Below are positions 8,553-15,992 of a stretch of DNA of 55,030 nt, piece after piece (position 1 is the stretch's first letter; each line of letters opens with the position of its first letter). The stretch lies in NCBI GenBank assembly GCA_012026935.1, contig VEPI01000062.1, positions 4,683-59,712 of the forward strand, in the 5' to 3' direction. A program made the position numbers and the translations under genes. A model generated the notes under the pieces. It had not been told where the DNA came from. It saw nothing but the letters and a program-made list of their open reading frames with translations, and searched no databases. The stretch is from Melioribacter sp. GTDB lineage: Bacteria; Bacteroidota; Ignavibacteria; Ignavibacteriales; Melioribacteraceae.

Positions 8553-9632
8553 TCAACCATCAAGGAGATCCATTAATTTTTTATAAATAAATATTCTATA
8601 CCGTTGTTTTCCGGTGGTCTCCTCTAAAATGGATTCTTCCAGAAATTTTGTTATGATAACATTTGCCGTCTGTTTATTTAGTCCCAGTTCTTTAGTTATA
8701 AACGGAAGCGATATAATCGGTCTCTGAAAAATCAGTTCAAAAACTCTTAGAGACGGTGTAGATGCAAGCTCTTTATTTAAAATATTCTTGTAGTCATTAA
8801 ATTCCAAAGTCGAAATATTTTTTATTATAGCGGTTGTGTGTAGTGCGGAGTCAACAATTATTTTAAGAAAGAATTTAACCCATCTTTCCCACGTGTTGTT
8901 TTTTTCTAAATCTTCCAACCGGTCAAAATACTCTGCCCGTCTTTTGTTTAAAATATGTGAAATTTGAAGAATGGGAAAGCCCAGACGCCTCTTCCATAAA
9001 AAATGAAGCTGCAATAAAATTCTTCCGACAAGACCATTGTTGGTTTCAAAAGGATGAATCATTTCAAACTGAGCGTGTAGCAATGCCGCATTAACTACAA
9101 AAGGATATGAGAGATCGGAAGCAATATATGTTTCAAAATCTTTCATTAACCGCTCAATTTCTTCGGGCGGAGGGGGAATATATTTTGCATCGTTTTCACC
9201 CGAAGAGTATTGTCCGACCAAAATTCGTGTTTTCCTGTAATCACCGGAATGTAAATTTACCTCTGATAACTCACCGGCTAATTCTTTGTGAATTGATTTT
9301 ATAATGTGTGAAGAGCTAGATACATTGCGAAGTGATTTTTGTGCCAGCGTTAAAGCGCGTACGTAACTTAATATATTTTTTGAATCTTCTTGATCCTCTT
9401 GAAAAACCCGGCTAAAAAAATCCGTAAGGTTTTGCTTACAACCATCTATCGTCAGACTTTTTAACGATTCAAGAATAGTCAAAGTAGAAACTAGAAAATG
9501 GTCTGACGGAAGAACATTTATAGCACCCTCTAAGAGATAAAGAGATTTATCTGCCTCAGAAATTAATGCATAGATTTCTGAATCAAGTCGTATTTTCGGA
9601 TTAGGAGGTAAAGAGGGGAGAGACATAATCAT
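8553..9632 (-). CDS. Fic-domain protein with degenerate HPF motif
   Basis: A Fic-family protein (359 aa). Active relatives transfer AMP or other nucleotide moieties to target proteins. Layout: N-terminal Fic_N-like part (LPSLPPNPKI...), Fic core at about 100-260, and a C-terminal winged-helix-like segment (about 295-359, TKELGLNKQTANVIITKFL). The catalytic loop reads HPFETNNGLVGR (193-204). Compared with the canonical HPFx[D/E]GNGRxxR, the His, Phe, Asn and last Arg remain, but the acidic residue, the first Gly and the first Arg are replaced by Thr, Asn and Leu. The N-terminal inhibitory motif [S/T]xxxE[G/N] may be represented by SLTIDG (59-64) with Asp for Glu. Activity is therefore uncertain. 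ATG starts at 9632 or 9626. Confidence 0.85.
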   Translation of the reverse strand: MIMSLPSLPPNPKIRLDSEIYALISEADKSLYLLEGAINVLPSDHFLVSTLTILESLKSLTIDGCKQNLTDFFSRVFQEDQEDSKNILSYVRALTLAQKSLRNVSSSSHIIKSIHKELAGELSEVNLHSGDYRKTRILVGQYSSGENDAKYIPPPPEEIERLMKDFETYIASDLSYPFVVNAALLHAQFEMIHPFETNNGLVGRILLQLHFLWKRRLGFPILQISHILNKRRAEYFDRLEDLEKNNTWERWVKFFLKIIVDSALHTTAIIKNISTLEFNDYKNILNKELASTPSLRVFELIFQRPIISLPFITKELGLNKQTANVIITKFLEESILEETTGKQRYRIFIYKKLMDLLDG

Positions 9633-9633
9633 T

Positions 9634-9761
9634 AGTCAATTTATTTGGACTTAAATTTACAAAAAAATAAATATAAGTCAAGTTATGCAACCTTATTTAA
9701 TAAAATAATCAATATAGTCAAAAATAAGTATATTAAAATCAATATAAGATTAATAGGTCAA
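9634..9761. promoter_or_regulatory. four GTCAA hexamers at 40-42 bp spacing upstream of the Fic gene
   Basis: The AT-rich region upstream of the Fic gene holds AGTCAA at 9634-9639, 9676-9681 and 9716-9721, and the related GGTCAA at 9756-9761. All have the same orientation and start 42, 40 and 40 bp apart, close to four helical turns. This could be a phased operator array for the winged-helix domain of the Fic protein or another regulator. Chance cannot be excluded for such a short motif. Confidence 0.3.
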
Positions 9762-9767
9762 AGATTG

Positions 9768-10130
9768 CTAACTAAGAAGATCTTCATCTCTGTATAGCAG
9801 AAGAATTGCAGATTGGGAAACGATAACAAATTTTTCCTTTTCAATTTCAACTTCAATGGCATCACGTCTAAGAAATAATGCAAAATCACCTTCGTGTGCC
9901 TGAAGAGGAATATATTTTGTCGCTTTGTTCTCGCGCCAAGGCTCATCTTCATCGGTCGGCATTGCGATTGGATAACCGGGACCAATTTTAATTACATATC
10001 CGCCTTGAATTTTTTCTTTTTCCTGAACACCGGGCGGAAGGTAAAGTCCGCTATTGGTTTTGTTAATGTTGTCTTCCGGTTTAATTAGAACACGGTCTCC
10101 AACAATAATTATCTTTTCTGTGTTTATCAT
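9768..10130 (-). CDS. GroES-like co-chaperonin (stand-alone)
   Basis: A Cpn10/GroES-fold protein. The diagnostic stretch is GDRVLIKPEDN followed by a mobile-loop region (KTNSGLYLPPGVQEK), then GGYVIKIGPG, and the C-terminal FVIVSQSAILLLY. At about 120 aa it is longer than the usual 95-100. The extra residues form an acidic insertion (MPTDEDEPWRENKATKYIPLQ) between the core strands. No groEL is next to it, so it may be a divergent paralogue rather than the main GroES. Longer starts exist (10139 and 10163); ATG 10130 gives the standard family N-terminus and leaves room for a promoter between it and the divergent methyltransferase. Confidence 0.8.
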   Translation of the reverse strand: MINTEKIIIVGDRVLIKPEDNINKTNSGLYLPPGVQEKEKIQGGYVIKIGPGYPIAMPTDEDEPWRENKATKYIPLQAHEGDFALFLRRDAIEVEIEKEKFVIVSQSAILLLYRDEDLLS

Positions 10131-10214
10131 TTTTTTCATTTCTTGTTCAGCTAAAAATAGCAAATGAAAAAGAGAGCTTCAAATACTTATCTTTGTTATA
10201 ATAATCTTAAGGCA

Positions 10215-10829
10215 ATGATGCAAGATTCATGGAAAGATCACTGGAACAATCGTTATTCTACAGCTGAATTTATTTATGGTAAAAAGCCAAATAAATTTTT
10301 TGAAGAAGAAATAAATAAATTAAAACCCGGCAAATTACTTATGCTTGGCGAAGGAGAAGGAAGGAACGCGGTTCATGCTGCGGTGCTAGGCTGGGACGTT
10401 GACGCAGTGGACCAAAGCGAAGAAGGCAAAGCGAAAGCCACGCAACTATCATCTGAACGGAAAGTTAAAATTAATTACCATGTTGATGATCTTTATTCAT
10501 ATACACCAAAACAAAATTATTATGACGCAGCAGCATTTATTTTCATTCATCTTGAAGAAAACCTGAGATCCATAGTTTTTAAGAAAGCAATTGATTCGTT
10601 AAAATCCGGCGGAAAAATTATTCTAGAAGTTTTTGAAAAGGATCAGATTAAATATGATTCAGGCGGGCCGAAAGACGAAGCGTTGCTTTACTCACTTGAG
10701 GATATTTCCGAGGAGTTTATAGAATTAGACTTTGACAAATTTTCTAAGGAGACAATAACTCTTGACGAGGGAAAATATCATCAAGGGAAAGCCGCAATTA
10801 TCAGATTTGTCGGAGCGAAACACAAATAA
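10215..10829 (+). CDS. class I SAM-dependent methyltransferase (TehB/thiopurine-like)
   Basis: A small soluble methyltransferase. The N-terminal SWKDHWNNRYSTAEFIYGKKPNKFF is characteristic of the TehB/thiopurine-methyltransferase-like family. Motif I is LLMLGEGEGRNAVHAA, the acidic end of strand 2 is VDAVDQS, and strand 4 reads YDAAAFIFIHL. Members methylate small electrophiles or chalcogen compounds; the substrate here is unknown. The frame is open back to 10164, but the tandem ATGs at 10215 and 10218 follow an AAGG sequence and match the family N-terminus, so the shorter form is preferred. It lies 30 bp before the exporter operon and could share its transcript. Confidence 0.82.
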   Translation: MMQDSWKDHWNNRYSTAEFIYGKKPNKFFEEEINKLKPGKLLMLGEGEGRNAVHAAVLGWDVDAVDQSEEGKAKATQLSSERKVKINYHVDDLYSYTPKQNYYDAAAFIFIHLEENLRSIVFKKAIDSLKSGGKIILEVFEKDQIKYDSGGPKDEALLYSLEDISEEFIELDFDKFSKETITLDEGKYHQGKAAIIRFVGAKHK

Positions 10830-10859
10830 AACTTTTACTATTTAAACGAGAATAGAATT

Positions 10860-11822
10860 ATGCTAAGAAAATATTTTATAACAGCAAGTCTCTCGCTCTT
10901 GATATTCGCTTGCAGCGGGAACAACAGGAATTCAATGATCGAAGAATCGGGCACAGTCGAAGCAACAGAGTCCGTAATAAGCTCACAAGTTGTAGGAAGA
11001 ATAGTAAATATTATTAAGGACGAAGGGGCACAAGTGTCCGTTGGCGACACAATCGTAATAATAGATCATGAAGCGTTGGATATTCAGTTGAAGCAAATGA
11101 TTGCCAACAAAGAAATTGCAAAAGCACAGCTCGATCTTCTAATTATAGGAGCCCGCAGAGAAGACATAATCCAGGCCGAACAAGTTCTTAATCAAGCAGA
11201 AGTAAATTTTGACATAGCAAAATCAGACAAAGAAAGAATGGAAACATTAATTAAGCTCAACACAGTATCACAGAAACAATACGAGGATGCTGCAGCACGG
11301 TTTAACATTACACAAGCACAATTAAGCGCAGCCAAAGAGAATTTTAATAAAATAAAAAACATTGCGAGGCCGGAAGAAGTGATTCAGGCAAGAGCAAATT
11401 ACCAAAAAGCGGAAGCCTTAGTTGAATCAATAAACAAAAATATTCGCGATTGCTATGTTGTTTCCCCAATGGACGGTTTTGTAATAAAAAAATTTGTAGA
11501 ACGTGGCGAAACAGTTTCAATGCTCTCCTCGTTGTTTAAGCTTGCCGATTTGTCAAAAGTAAAAGTGACAATTTATGTTTCAGAAACAGAATTAGGGAAA
11601 ATTAAATTAGGGCAGAAAGCGGAAATCAAAATTGATTCTTTTCCTGAAAAATCGTTTGAAGGAAAGGTAATTTTTATTTCTCCGGAAGCAGAATTCACAC
11701 CGAAAAATATTCAGACAAAAGATGAGCGGACAAAGCTAGTCTTTGCCGTCAAAATTGAGATCCCCAATCCCCAGCAAGAGCTTAAAACCGGATTACCGGC
11801 TGATGTAAAGATAATTTTATAA
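10860..11822 (+). CDS. HlyD/YbhG-type membrane fusion lipoprotein of ABC exporter
   Basis: The periplasmic adaptor subunit of the exporter encoded downstream. A signal peptide ends in the lipobox LIFAC (Cys about residue 18), so it is probably lipid-anchored. Next come a biotinyl-lipoyl half-motif (SSQVVGRIVNIIKDEGAQVSVGD), a long alpha-helical hairpin (about 75-185, coiled-coil-like, rich in Gln/Ala/Glu), the second lipoyl half (VVSPMDGFVIKKFVERGE) and a beta-barrel domain (KVTIYVSETELGKIKLGQKAEI). This is the YbhG-like arrangement. The stop overlaps the start of the first ATPase gene by one base, so translation is coupled. First gene of a five-gene operon. Confidence 0.92.
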   Translation: MLRKYFITASLSLLIFACSGNNRNSMIEESGTVEATESVISSQVVGRIVNIIKDEGAQVSVGDTIVIIDHEALDIQLKQMIANKEIAKAQLDLLIIGARREDIIQAEQVLNQAEVNFDIAKSDKERMETLIKLNTVSQKQYEDAAARFNITQAQLSAAKENFNKIKNIARPEEVIQARANYQKAEALVESINKNIRDCYVVSPMDGFVIKKFVERGETVSMLSSLFKLADLSKVKVTIYVSETELGKIKLGQKAEIKIDSFPEKSFEGKVIFISPEAEFTPKNIQTKDERTKLVFAVKIEIPNPQQELKTGLPADVKIIL

Positions 11823-12736
11823 TGAATAATATTATTGAAATCACGTCTCTTCAGAAAAGTTACGGTGAGATTAAAGCCGTTAATAATATTTCCCTCTCAG
11901 TTAATAAGGGCGAAATGTTTGGTTTAGTAGGCCCAGACGGTGCCGGAAAAACCACGATGATTAGAATTCTTTGCGGGCTAATAATTCAAAAATCGGGCAC
12001 CGTTAAAATATTAGACAAGAACCTTTCACAATCTAGAAAAGAGATACAGAAAAATATTGGCTACCTTTCGCAAAAATTTAGTTTGTACGGTGATTTATCC
12101 GTTGATGAGAATATAGAATTCTTTGCAGAGATTCATAACGTAAAAGATTATTTCGAAAGAAGGGATGAACTTTTAGAATTTTCAAGATTAAAATCTTTTA
12201 GGAATAGAACCGCCGAAAAGCTTTCCGGAGGCATGAAACAAAAACTCGCTCTTGTGTGTAGCTTAATTCACGAGCCCAAAATTCTTTTTCTTGATGAACC
12301 AACCACCGGAGTTGATCCGGTATCGCGTAGAGATTTCTGGAAAATTCTTTCCAAATTATTGAAAGACGGAATTACAATTTTTATGAGCACGCCATATTTA
12401 GATGAAGCGGAACGTTGCAATAGAGTGGCATTAATGAACGCAGGGAAGATCATAGCATTAGATACGCCGCAAAAAATAAAAGAGAAGATGGATAGGCAAA
12501 TTATTGAAATCGTCTGTAATCCGGTAAGAACAGCTTATCGAGCAATAAAAAAAAATACCGAGCTTGAAGTTCAGATGTTCGGCGACAGAATAAACGTAGT
12601 TGTCGAAAATTATAGTTCAGAGCTTTCTTCAATAAAAAAAATATTGACCGAAAACAGAGTTCAGATAACAGACGAAAGAATAATCCCTCCTTCGCTGGAG
12701 AACGTTTTTATGCACCTTATTAAGGACTCAGAATAA
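11822..12736 (+). CDS. ABC transporter ATP-binding protein, first NBD (YbhF N-half-like)
   Basis: Nucleotide-binding subunit of 304 aa. Walker A is GPDGAGKTT (about 38-46), the signature LSGGMKQK (about 138-145), and Walker B ILFLDEPTTGVDP (about 157-169). The switch-His position reads MSTPYLDEAER, so the usual His is Pro. It is followed without a gap by a second ATPase gene; the two correspond to the two halves of YbhF-type fused ATPases and probably form a heterodimer. The defect falls in the composite site shared with the second subunit's altered signature, implying one catalytic and one degenerate ATP site. Substrate unknown; relatives export drugs or other hydrophobic compounds. Confidence 0.93.
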   Translation: MNNIIEITSLQKSYGEIKAVNNISLSVNKGEMFGLVGPDGAGKTTMIRILCGLIIQKSGTVKILDKNLSQSRKEIQKNIGYLSQKFSLYGDLSVDENIEFFAEIHNVKDYFERRDELLEFSRLKSFRNRTAEKLSGGMKQKLALVCSLIHEPKILFLDEPTTGVDPVSRRDFWKILSKLLKDGITIFMSTPYLDEAERCNRVALMNAGKIIALDTPQKIKEKMDRQIIEIVCNPVRTAYRAIKKNTELEVQMFGDRINVVVENYSSELSSIKKILTENRVQITDERIIPPSLENVFMHLIKDSE

Positions 12737-13666
12737 GTGAATTCAATTGAAGTAAAAAATCTTACAAAAAAATTTGGCGACTTTGTTTCGGTTGATAACA
12801 TTTCATTTAATGTTAAGCAAGCGGAAATATTCGGATTCCTTGGGGCAAATGGGGCGGGTAAATCTACGACAATAAGAATGTTGTGCGGGATATTAGAGCC
12901 AACCTTCGGCGATGCAGTAGTCGGAGGATGCAGCGTCGCAAAAAATCCGGATAGCGTGAAACAAAACATCGGGTATATGTCACAAAGATTTTCTTTATAC
13001 AATGATTTGGCGGTTGGAGAAAACTTAGATTTTTTCGGCGGCGTTTACGGACTATCTAACCAAAAACTTAATGAAAGAAAAAAGTGGGTTTTAAAAATTG
13101 CTAATCTGGAAGGGAAAGAAAATTTATTAACCGGCTCACTGCCCGGCGGAATTAAACAACGACTGGCTTTAGGTGCTGCCGTAATCCATCAGCCGGACAT
13201 AGTATTTTTAGATGAACCGACAAGCGGCGTGGACCCGATCTCACGCCGCAATTTTTGGGAACTGATCAATGAACTTTCCTCGGAAGGAACTACAGTATTT
13301 GTTACCACGCACTATTTGGAAGAAGCGGAATTCTGTAATAACATTATATTGATAGATGCGGGAAGACTAATCGCAGAGGGAAACCCGAAACAATTAAAAA
13401 CAGACTACTTAAAAAACAGCATTTACGAAATAGAAAGCGACAGAGTAATAGAAGCGCTTGAACTTCTTGAAAAACAAAATTTTGTCGTGGAGACATCAAT
13501 ATTTGGGAATAACATTCATATCAGCGTTGAGGAAAAGTTTAATGATTTATCGAGGATTAATAAATTATGTGAAGAGGGCGGCATAACGATTAAGAGAATT
13601 AACAAAATTGTGCCGACCCTTGAAGACGTTTTTATTCATCTTTTAGGAAACGAAAAGATATTATGA
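12737..13666 (+). CDS. ABC transporter ATP-binding protein, second NBD (YbhF C-half-like)
   Basis: The partner nucleotide-binding subunit (309 aa). It begins with GTG directly after the previous stop, with AAGGA about 10 bases upstream. Walker A is GANGAGKST (about 38-46) and Walker B IVFLDEPTSGVDP. The switch His is intact in TTHYLEEAE. The signature is LPGGIKQR rather than LSGG. Together with the His-less partner this gives one canonical and one degenerate ATP site in a heterodimer. It overlaps the following permease gene by four bases (ATGA), a translational-coupling arrangement. Confidence 0.93.
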   Translation: MNSIEVKNLTKKFGDFVSVDNISFNVKQAEIFGFLGANGAGKSTTIRMLCGILEPTFGDAVVGGCSVAKNPDSVKQNIGYMSQRFSLYNDLAVGENLDFFGGVYGLSNQKLNERKKWVLKIANLEGKENLLTGSLPGGIKQRLALGAAVIHQPDIVFLDEPTSGVDPISRRNFWELINELSSEGTTVFVTTHYLEEAEFCNNIILIDAGRLIAEGNPKQLKTDYLKNSIYEIESDRVIEALELLEKQNFVVETSIFGNNIHISVEEKFNDLSRINKLCEEGGITIKRINKIVPTLEDVFIHLLGNEKIL

Positions 13667-14799
13667 ATCTAAAAAGAATAAGAGCAATAGCGAAAAAAGA
13701 ATTCAAGCACCTGTTTCGTGATATTAGAATGCTTTTAATTCTTCTTCTCTTTCCGGTTTTTTTGCTTGGCATATTCGGCTATGCAGTTAACTTCGATGTA
13801 CACCACATTAAAATTGTTGTTTACGACGAAGAAAATTCCATGATAAGCAAAGAGTTCATTAATTCTTTAACAAAGTCAACATATTTTGATTTAGTCGGAT
13901 ACATAAACAACGATTCACAGATAAGAGAAATTCTTGATGAAAAAAAAGCTCAGGGTATAGTAGTAATTTCAAAAAGTTTTTCAAAAGATTTTTATTCGAA
14001 GCAGGAAGCAAAAATACAATTTTTGATTGACGGAGTTGACGGTAACACAGCGAATATAATTCAATTCTACTCAACGGCCGCAACCCAATCGTTAAATGCA
14101 AAACTCACAACGGAAGTTTTATCCAGAGTTGGGACTAAATCTTTTATGCCAATTGATTTACGCCCAATCTTTTGGTTTAATCCGGATTTGAAATCAACAC
14201 GCTTTTTTATTCCCGGCTTGATCGCAATGATTTTAATTATAACGGCTGCAGTTAGCGTATCACTTTCGTTGGTGCGGGAGAAAGAACGCGGAACAATTGA
14301 GCAGATTAATGTCTCATCAATTAAATCCTCCGAGTTGTTGATTGGGAAAACGCTTCCATATGTCTTGTTGGCATTGGTAAATGCCGCAATGATACTTATT
14401 GCCGGTTATATATTGTTTGATGTTGTTGTTAAGGGGAGCTATCCGCTTTTATTTCTCAGTACATTAATTTTTTTAATTGCTTCAACGAGTATAGGAATTT
14501 TAGTCTCTGTCGTTTCAGACTCACAGCAGGTTGCTTTTTCAATAGCCACAATGGTAACGATGTTGCCCTCGTTTATTTTATCTGGATTTGTCTTTCCAAT
14601 AGAAAGCATGCCGGCAATTATTCAGGTAATTACAAATATAACCCCGGCTAAATTTTTCATAAATGTTTTAAGGGCAATTGTTCTTCGCGGCGTGGGAGTC
14701 TTTGCAATTTGGGATCAGCTTCTATATTTAATACTCTATGCAAGCATACTATTAGGCGCAGCAATTTTAATTTATAATAAAAAAGAAGCAAAAAATTAA
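13663..14799 (+). CDS. ABC-2 type permease (YbhS/YbhR-like), first
   Basis: Membrane subunit of the exporter (378 aa). The ABC-2 layout is clear: an N-terminal amphipathic segment (KKEFKHLFRDIRM), TM1 at about 22-42, a large periplasmic domain (about 45-175), then five hydrophobic segments. After the second transmembrane helix comes the coupling sequence VREKERGTIEQINVSSIKSSELLIGK, followed by the late motif LSGFVFPIESMPAIIQ. Its paralogue follows 22 bp downstream, and the two are expected to form a heterodimeric pore. Confidence 0.93.
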   Translation: MNLKRIRAIAKKEFKHLFRDIRMLLILLLFPVFLLGIFGYAVNFDVHHIKIVVYDEENSMISKEFINSLTKSTYFDLVGYINNDSQIREILDEKKAQGIVVISKSFSKDFYSKQEAKIQFLIDGVDGNTANIIQFYSTAATQSLNAKLTTEVLSRVGTKSFMPIDLRPIFWFNPDLKSTRFFIPGLIAMILIITAAVSVSLSLVREKERGTIEQINVSSIKSSELLIGKTLPYVLLALVNAAMILIAGYILFDVVVKGSYPLLFLSTLIFLIASTSIGILVSVVSDSQQVAFSIATMVTMLPSFILSGFVFPIESMPAIIQVITNITPAKFFINVLRAIVLRGVGVFAIWDQLLYLILYASILLGAAILIYNKKEAKN

Positions 14800-14821
14800 A
14801 GCTATACTTTAAACTGCCATC

Positions 14822-15952
14822 ATGAAAACAATCATTCATATAATTAGAAAAGAATTTCTTCAGTTTAAGCGCGACCCCAAAATGTTCGGAATTATTTTAA
14901 TTGCGCCGATCATTCAGTTGATATTTTTAGGCTACGCCGCAACGCTGGATCTCAACACTGTCCATACGATATTTTATGATCAGGATAAAACAACAACAAG
15001 CAGAAATTTTATTGAAGAGTTTAAGAGTTCGGGATTTTTTCAAATTGATCATTACGCAGACAACTATGAAGACGTGCAAACTTATATCGAAAAAGGAAAA
15101 AGCCTGGTTGCAATTGTTATACCTAAAGATTTTGAAAAAAAGATCAATCGGAGAGAAACCGCACAGCTCCAGGCAATCTTTAACGGTTCGGACGGTAACT
15201 CGGCATCAATCGCCGCCGGATATATTGCCGCTATAACAACAACATTTTCCAAGCAAATCGTTAAAGACTTTATAGATGTTAGTGGAAGAAAAATTTCCAC
15301 GGTTGGAAAAATTAGCGCGGAAGCAAGAGTTTGGTACAATCCGGAACTTAAGACAAGAAATTTTATGGTACCTGCAATTGTTGGGCTGCTTGTAAGTATT
15401 GTTACCTTAATACTTACATCCTTGGCTGTTGTAAAAGAAAAGGAAATAGGTACACTTGAACAATTAATTGTAACACCAATTAAGCCGCTTCAACTTATCA
15501 TCGGAAAACTTGTTCCTTTTCTTATTCTTGGATTTGTGTCGGTTACGATCGTAATAGTAGCAATGAATATTATTTTCGGCATTCATGTTAGAGGAAGCGT
15601 TGTATTTCTGTTCTTCTCGTCATTCTTATATATACTTTCAACTTTGGGACTCGGACTTTTCGTATCAACAGTTTCTAAAACGCAACAACAAGCAATGATG
15701 ATAGCAATCTTCGCCGTAATGATGCCGATGATCTATCTTTCGGGATTTGCGTTCCCGGTAGAGAACATGCCCACGATAATTCAGTACATCAGCTACGCGA
15801 TACCGCTTAAATATTTTATAACAATTATCCGCGGTGTGATTTTAAAGGGAAATGGTTTTGTGCAACACTGGTTTGACGCAACAATGTTGTTGGCGATGGG
15901 AATATTAATTTTATTTTTTAGCGCATTAAGATTTAGAAAGAGATTAGAATAA
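14822..15952 (+). CDS. ABC-2 type permease (YbhS/YbhR-like), second
   Basis: Second membrane subunit of the exporter (376 aa), clearly paralogous to its neighbour: KEFLQFKRDPKMF at the N-terminus, TM1 at about 25-43, a periplasmic domain (about 45-175), the coupling sequence VKEKEIGTLEQLIVTPIKPLQLIIGK and the motif LSGFAFPVENMPTIIQ. The pair of similar permeases with the pair of ATPases and the lipoprotein adaptor makes a complete YbhGFSR-type tripartite exporter apart from an outer-membrane channel, which is not encoded nearby. The operon ends at a hairpin eight bases after the stop. Confidence 0.93.
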   Translation: MKTIIHIIRKEFLQFKRDPKMFGIILIAPIIQLIFLGYAATLDLNTVHTIFYDQDKTTTSRNFIEEFKSSGFFQIDHYADNYEDVQTYIEKGKSLVAIVIPKDFEKKINRRETAQLQAIFNGSDGNSASIAAGYIAAITTTFSKQIVKDFIDVSGRKISTVGKISAEARVWYNPELKTRNFMVPAIVGLLVSIVTLILTSLAVVKEKEIGTLEQLIVTPIKPLQLIIGKLVPFLILGFVSVTIVIVAMNIIFGIHVRGSVVFLFFSSFLYILSTLGLGLFVSTVSKTQQQAMMIAIFAVMMPMIYLSGFAFPVENMPTIIQYISYAIPLKYFITIIRGVILKGNGFVQHWFDATMLLAMGILILFFSALRFRKRLE

Positions 15953-15959
15953 ACAAAAA

Positions 15960-15979
15960 CCCTCTTTAAGAGGGCTTTT
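15960..15979. terminator. bidirectional intrinsic terminator between exporter operon and TonB receptor
   Basis: The hairpin CCCTC-TTTAA-GAGGG (15960-15974) is followed on the plus strand by CTTTTGTTT and preceded by ACAAAAA, which reads as a T-rich tail on the minus strand. It can therefore end both the ABC exporter operon and the convergent TonB-receptor gene. Confidence 0.8.
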
Positions 15980-15992
15980 GTTTGTGCAACTG

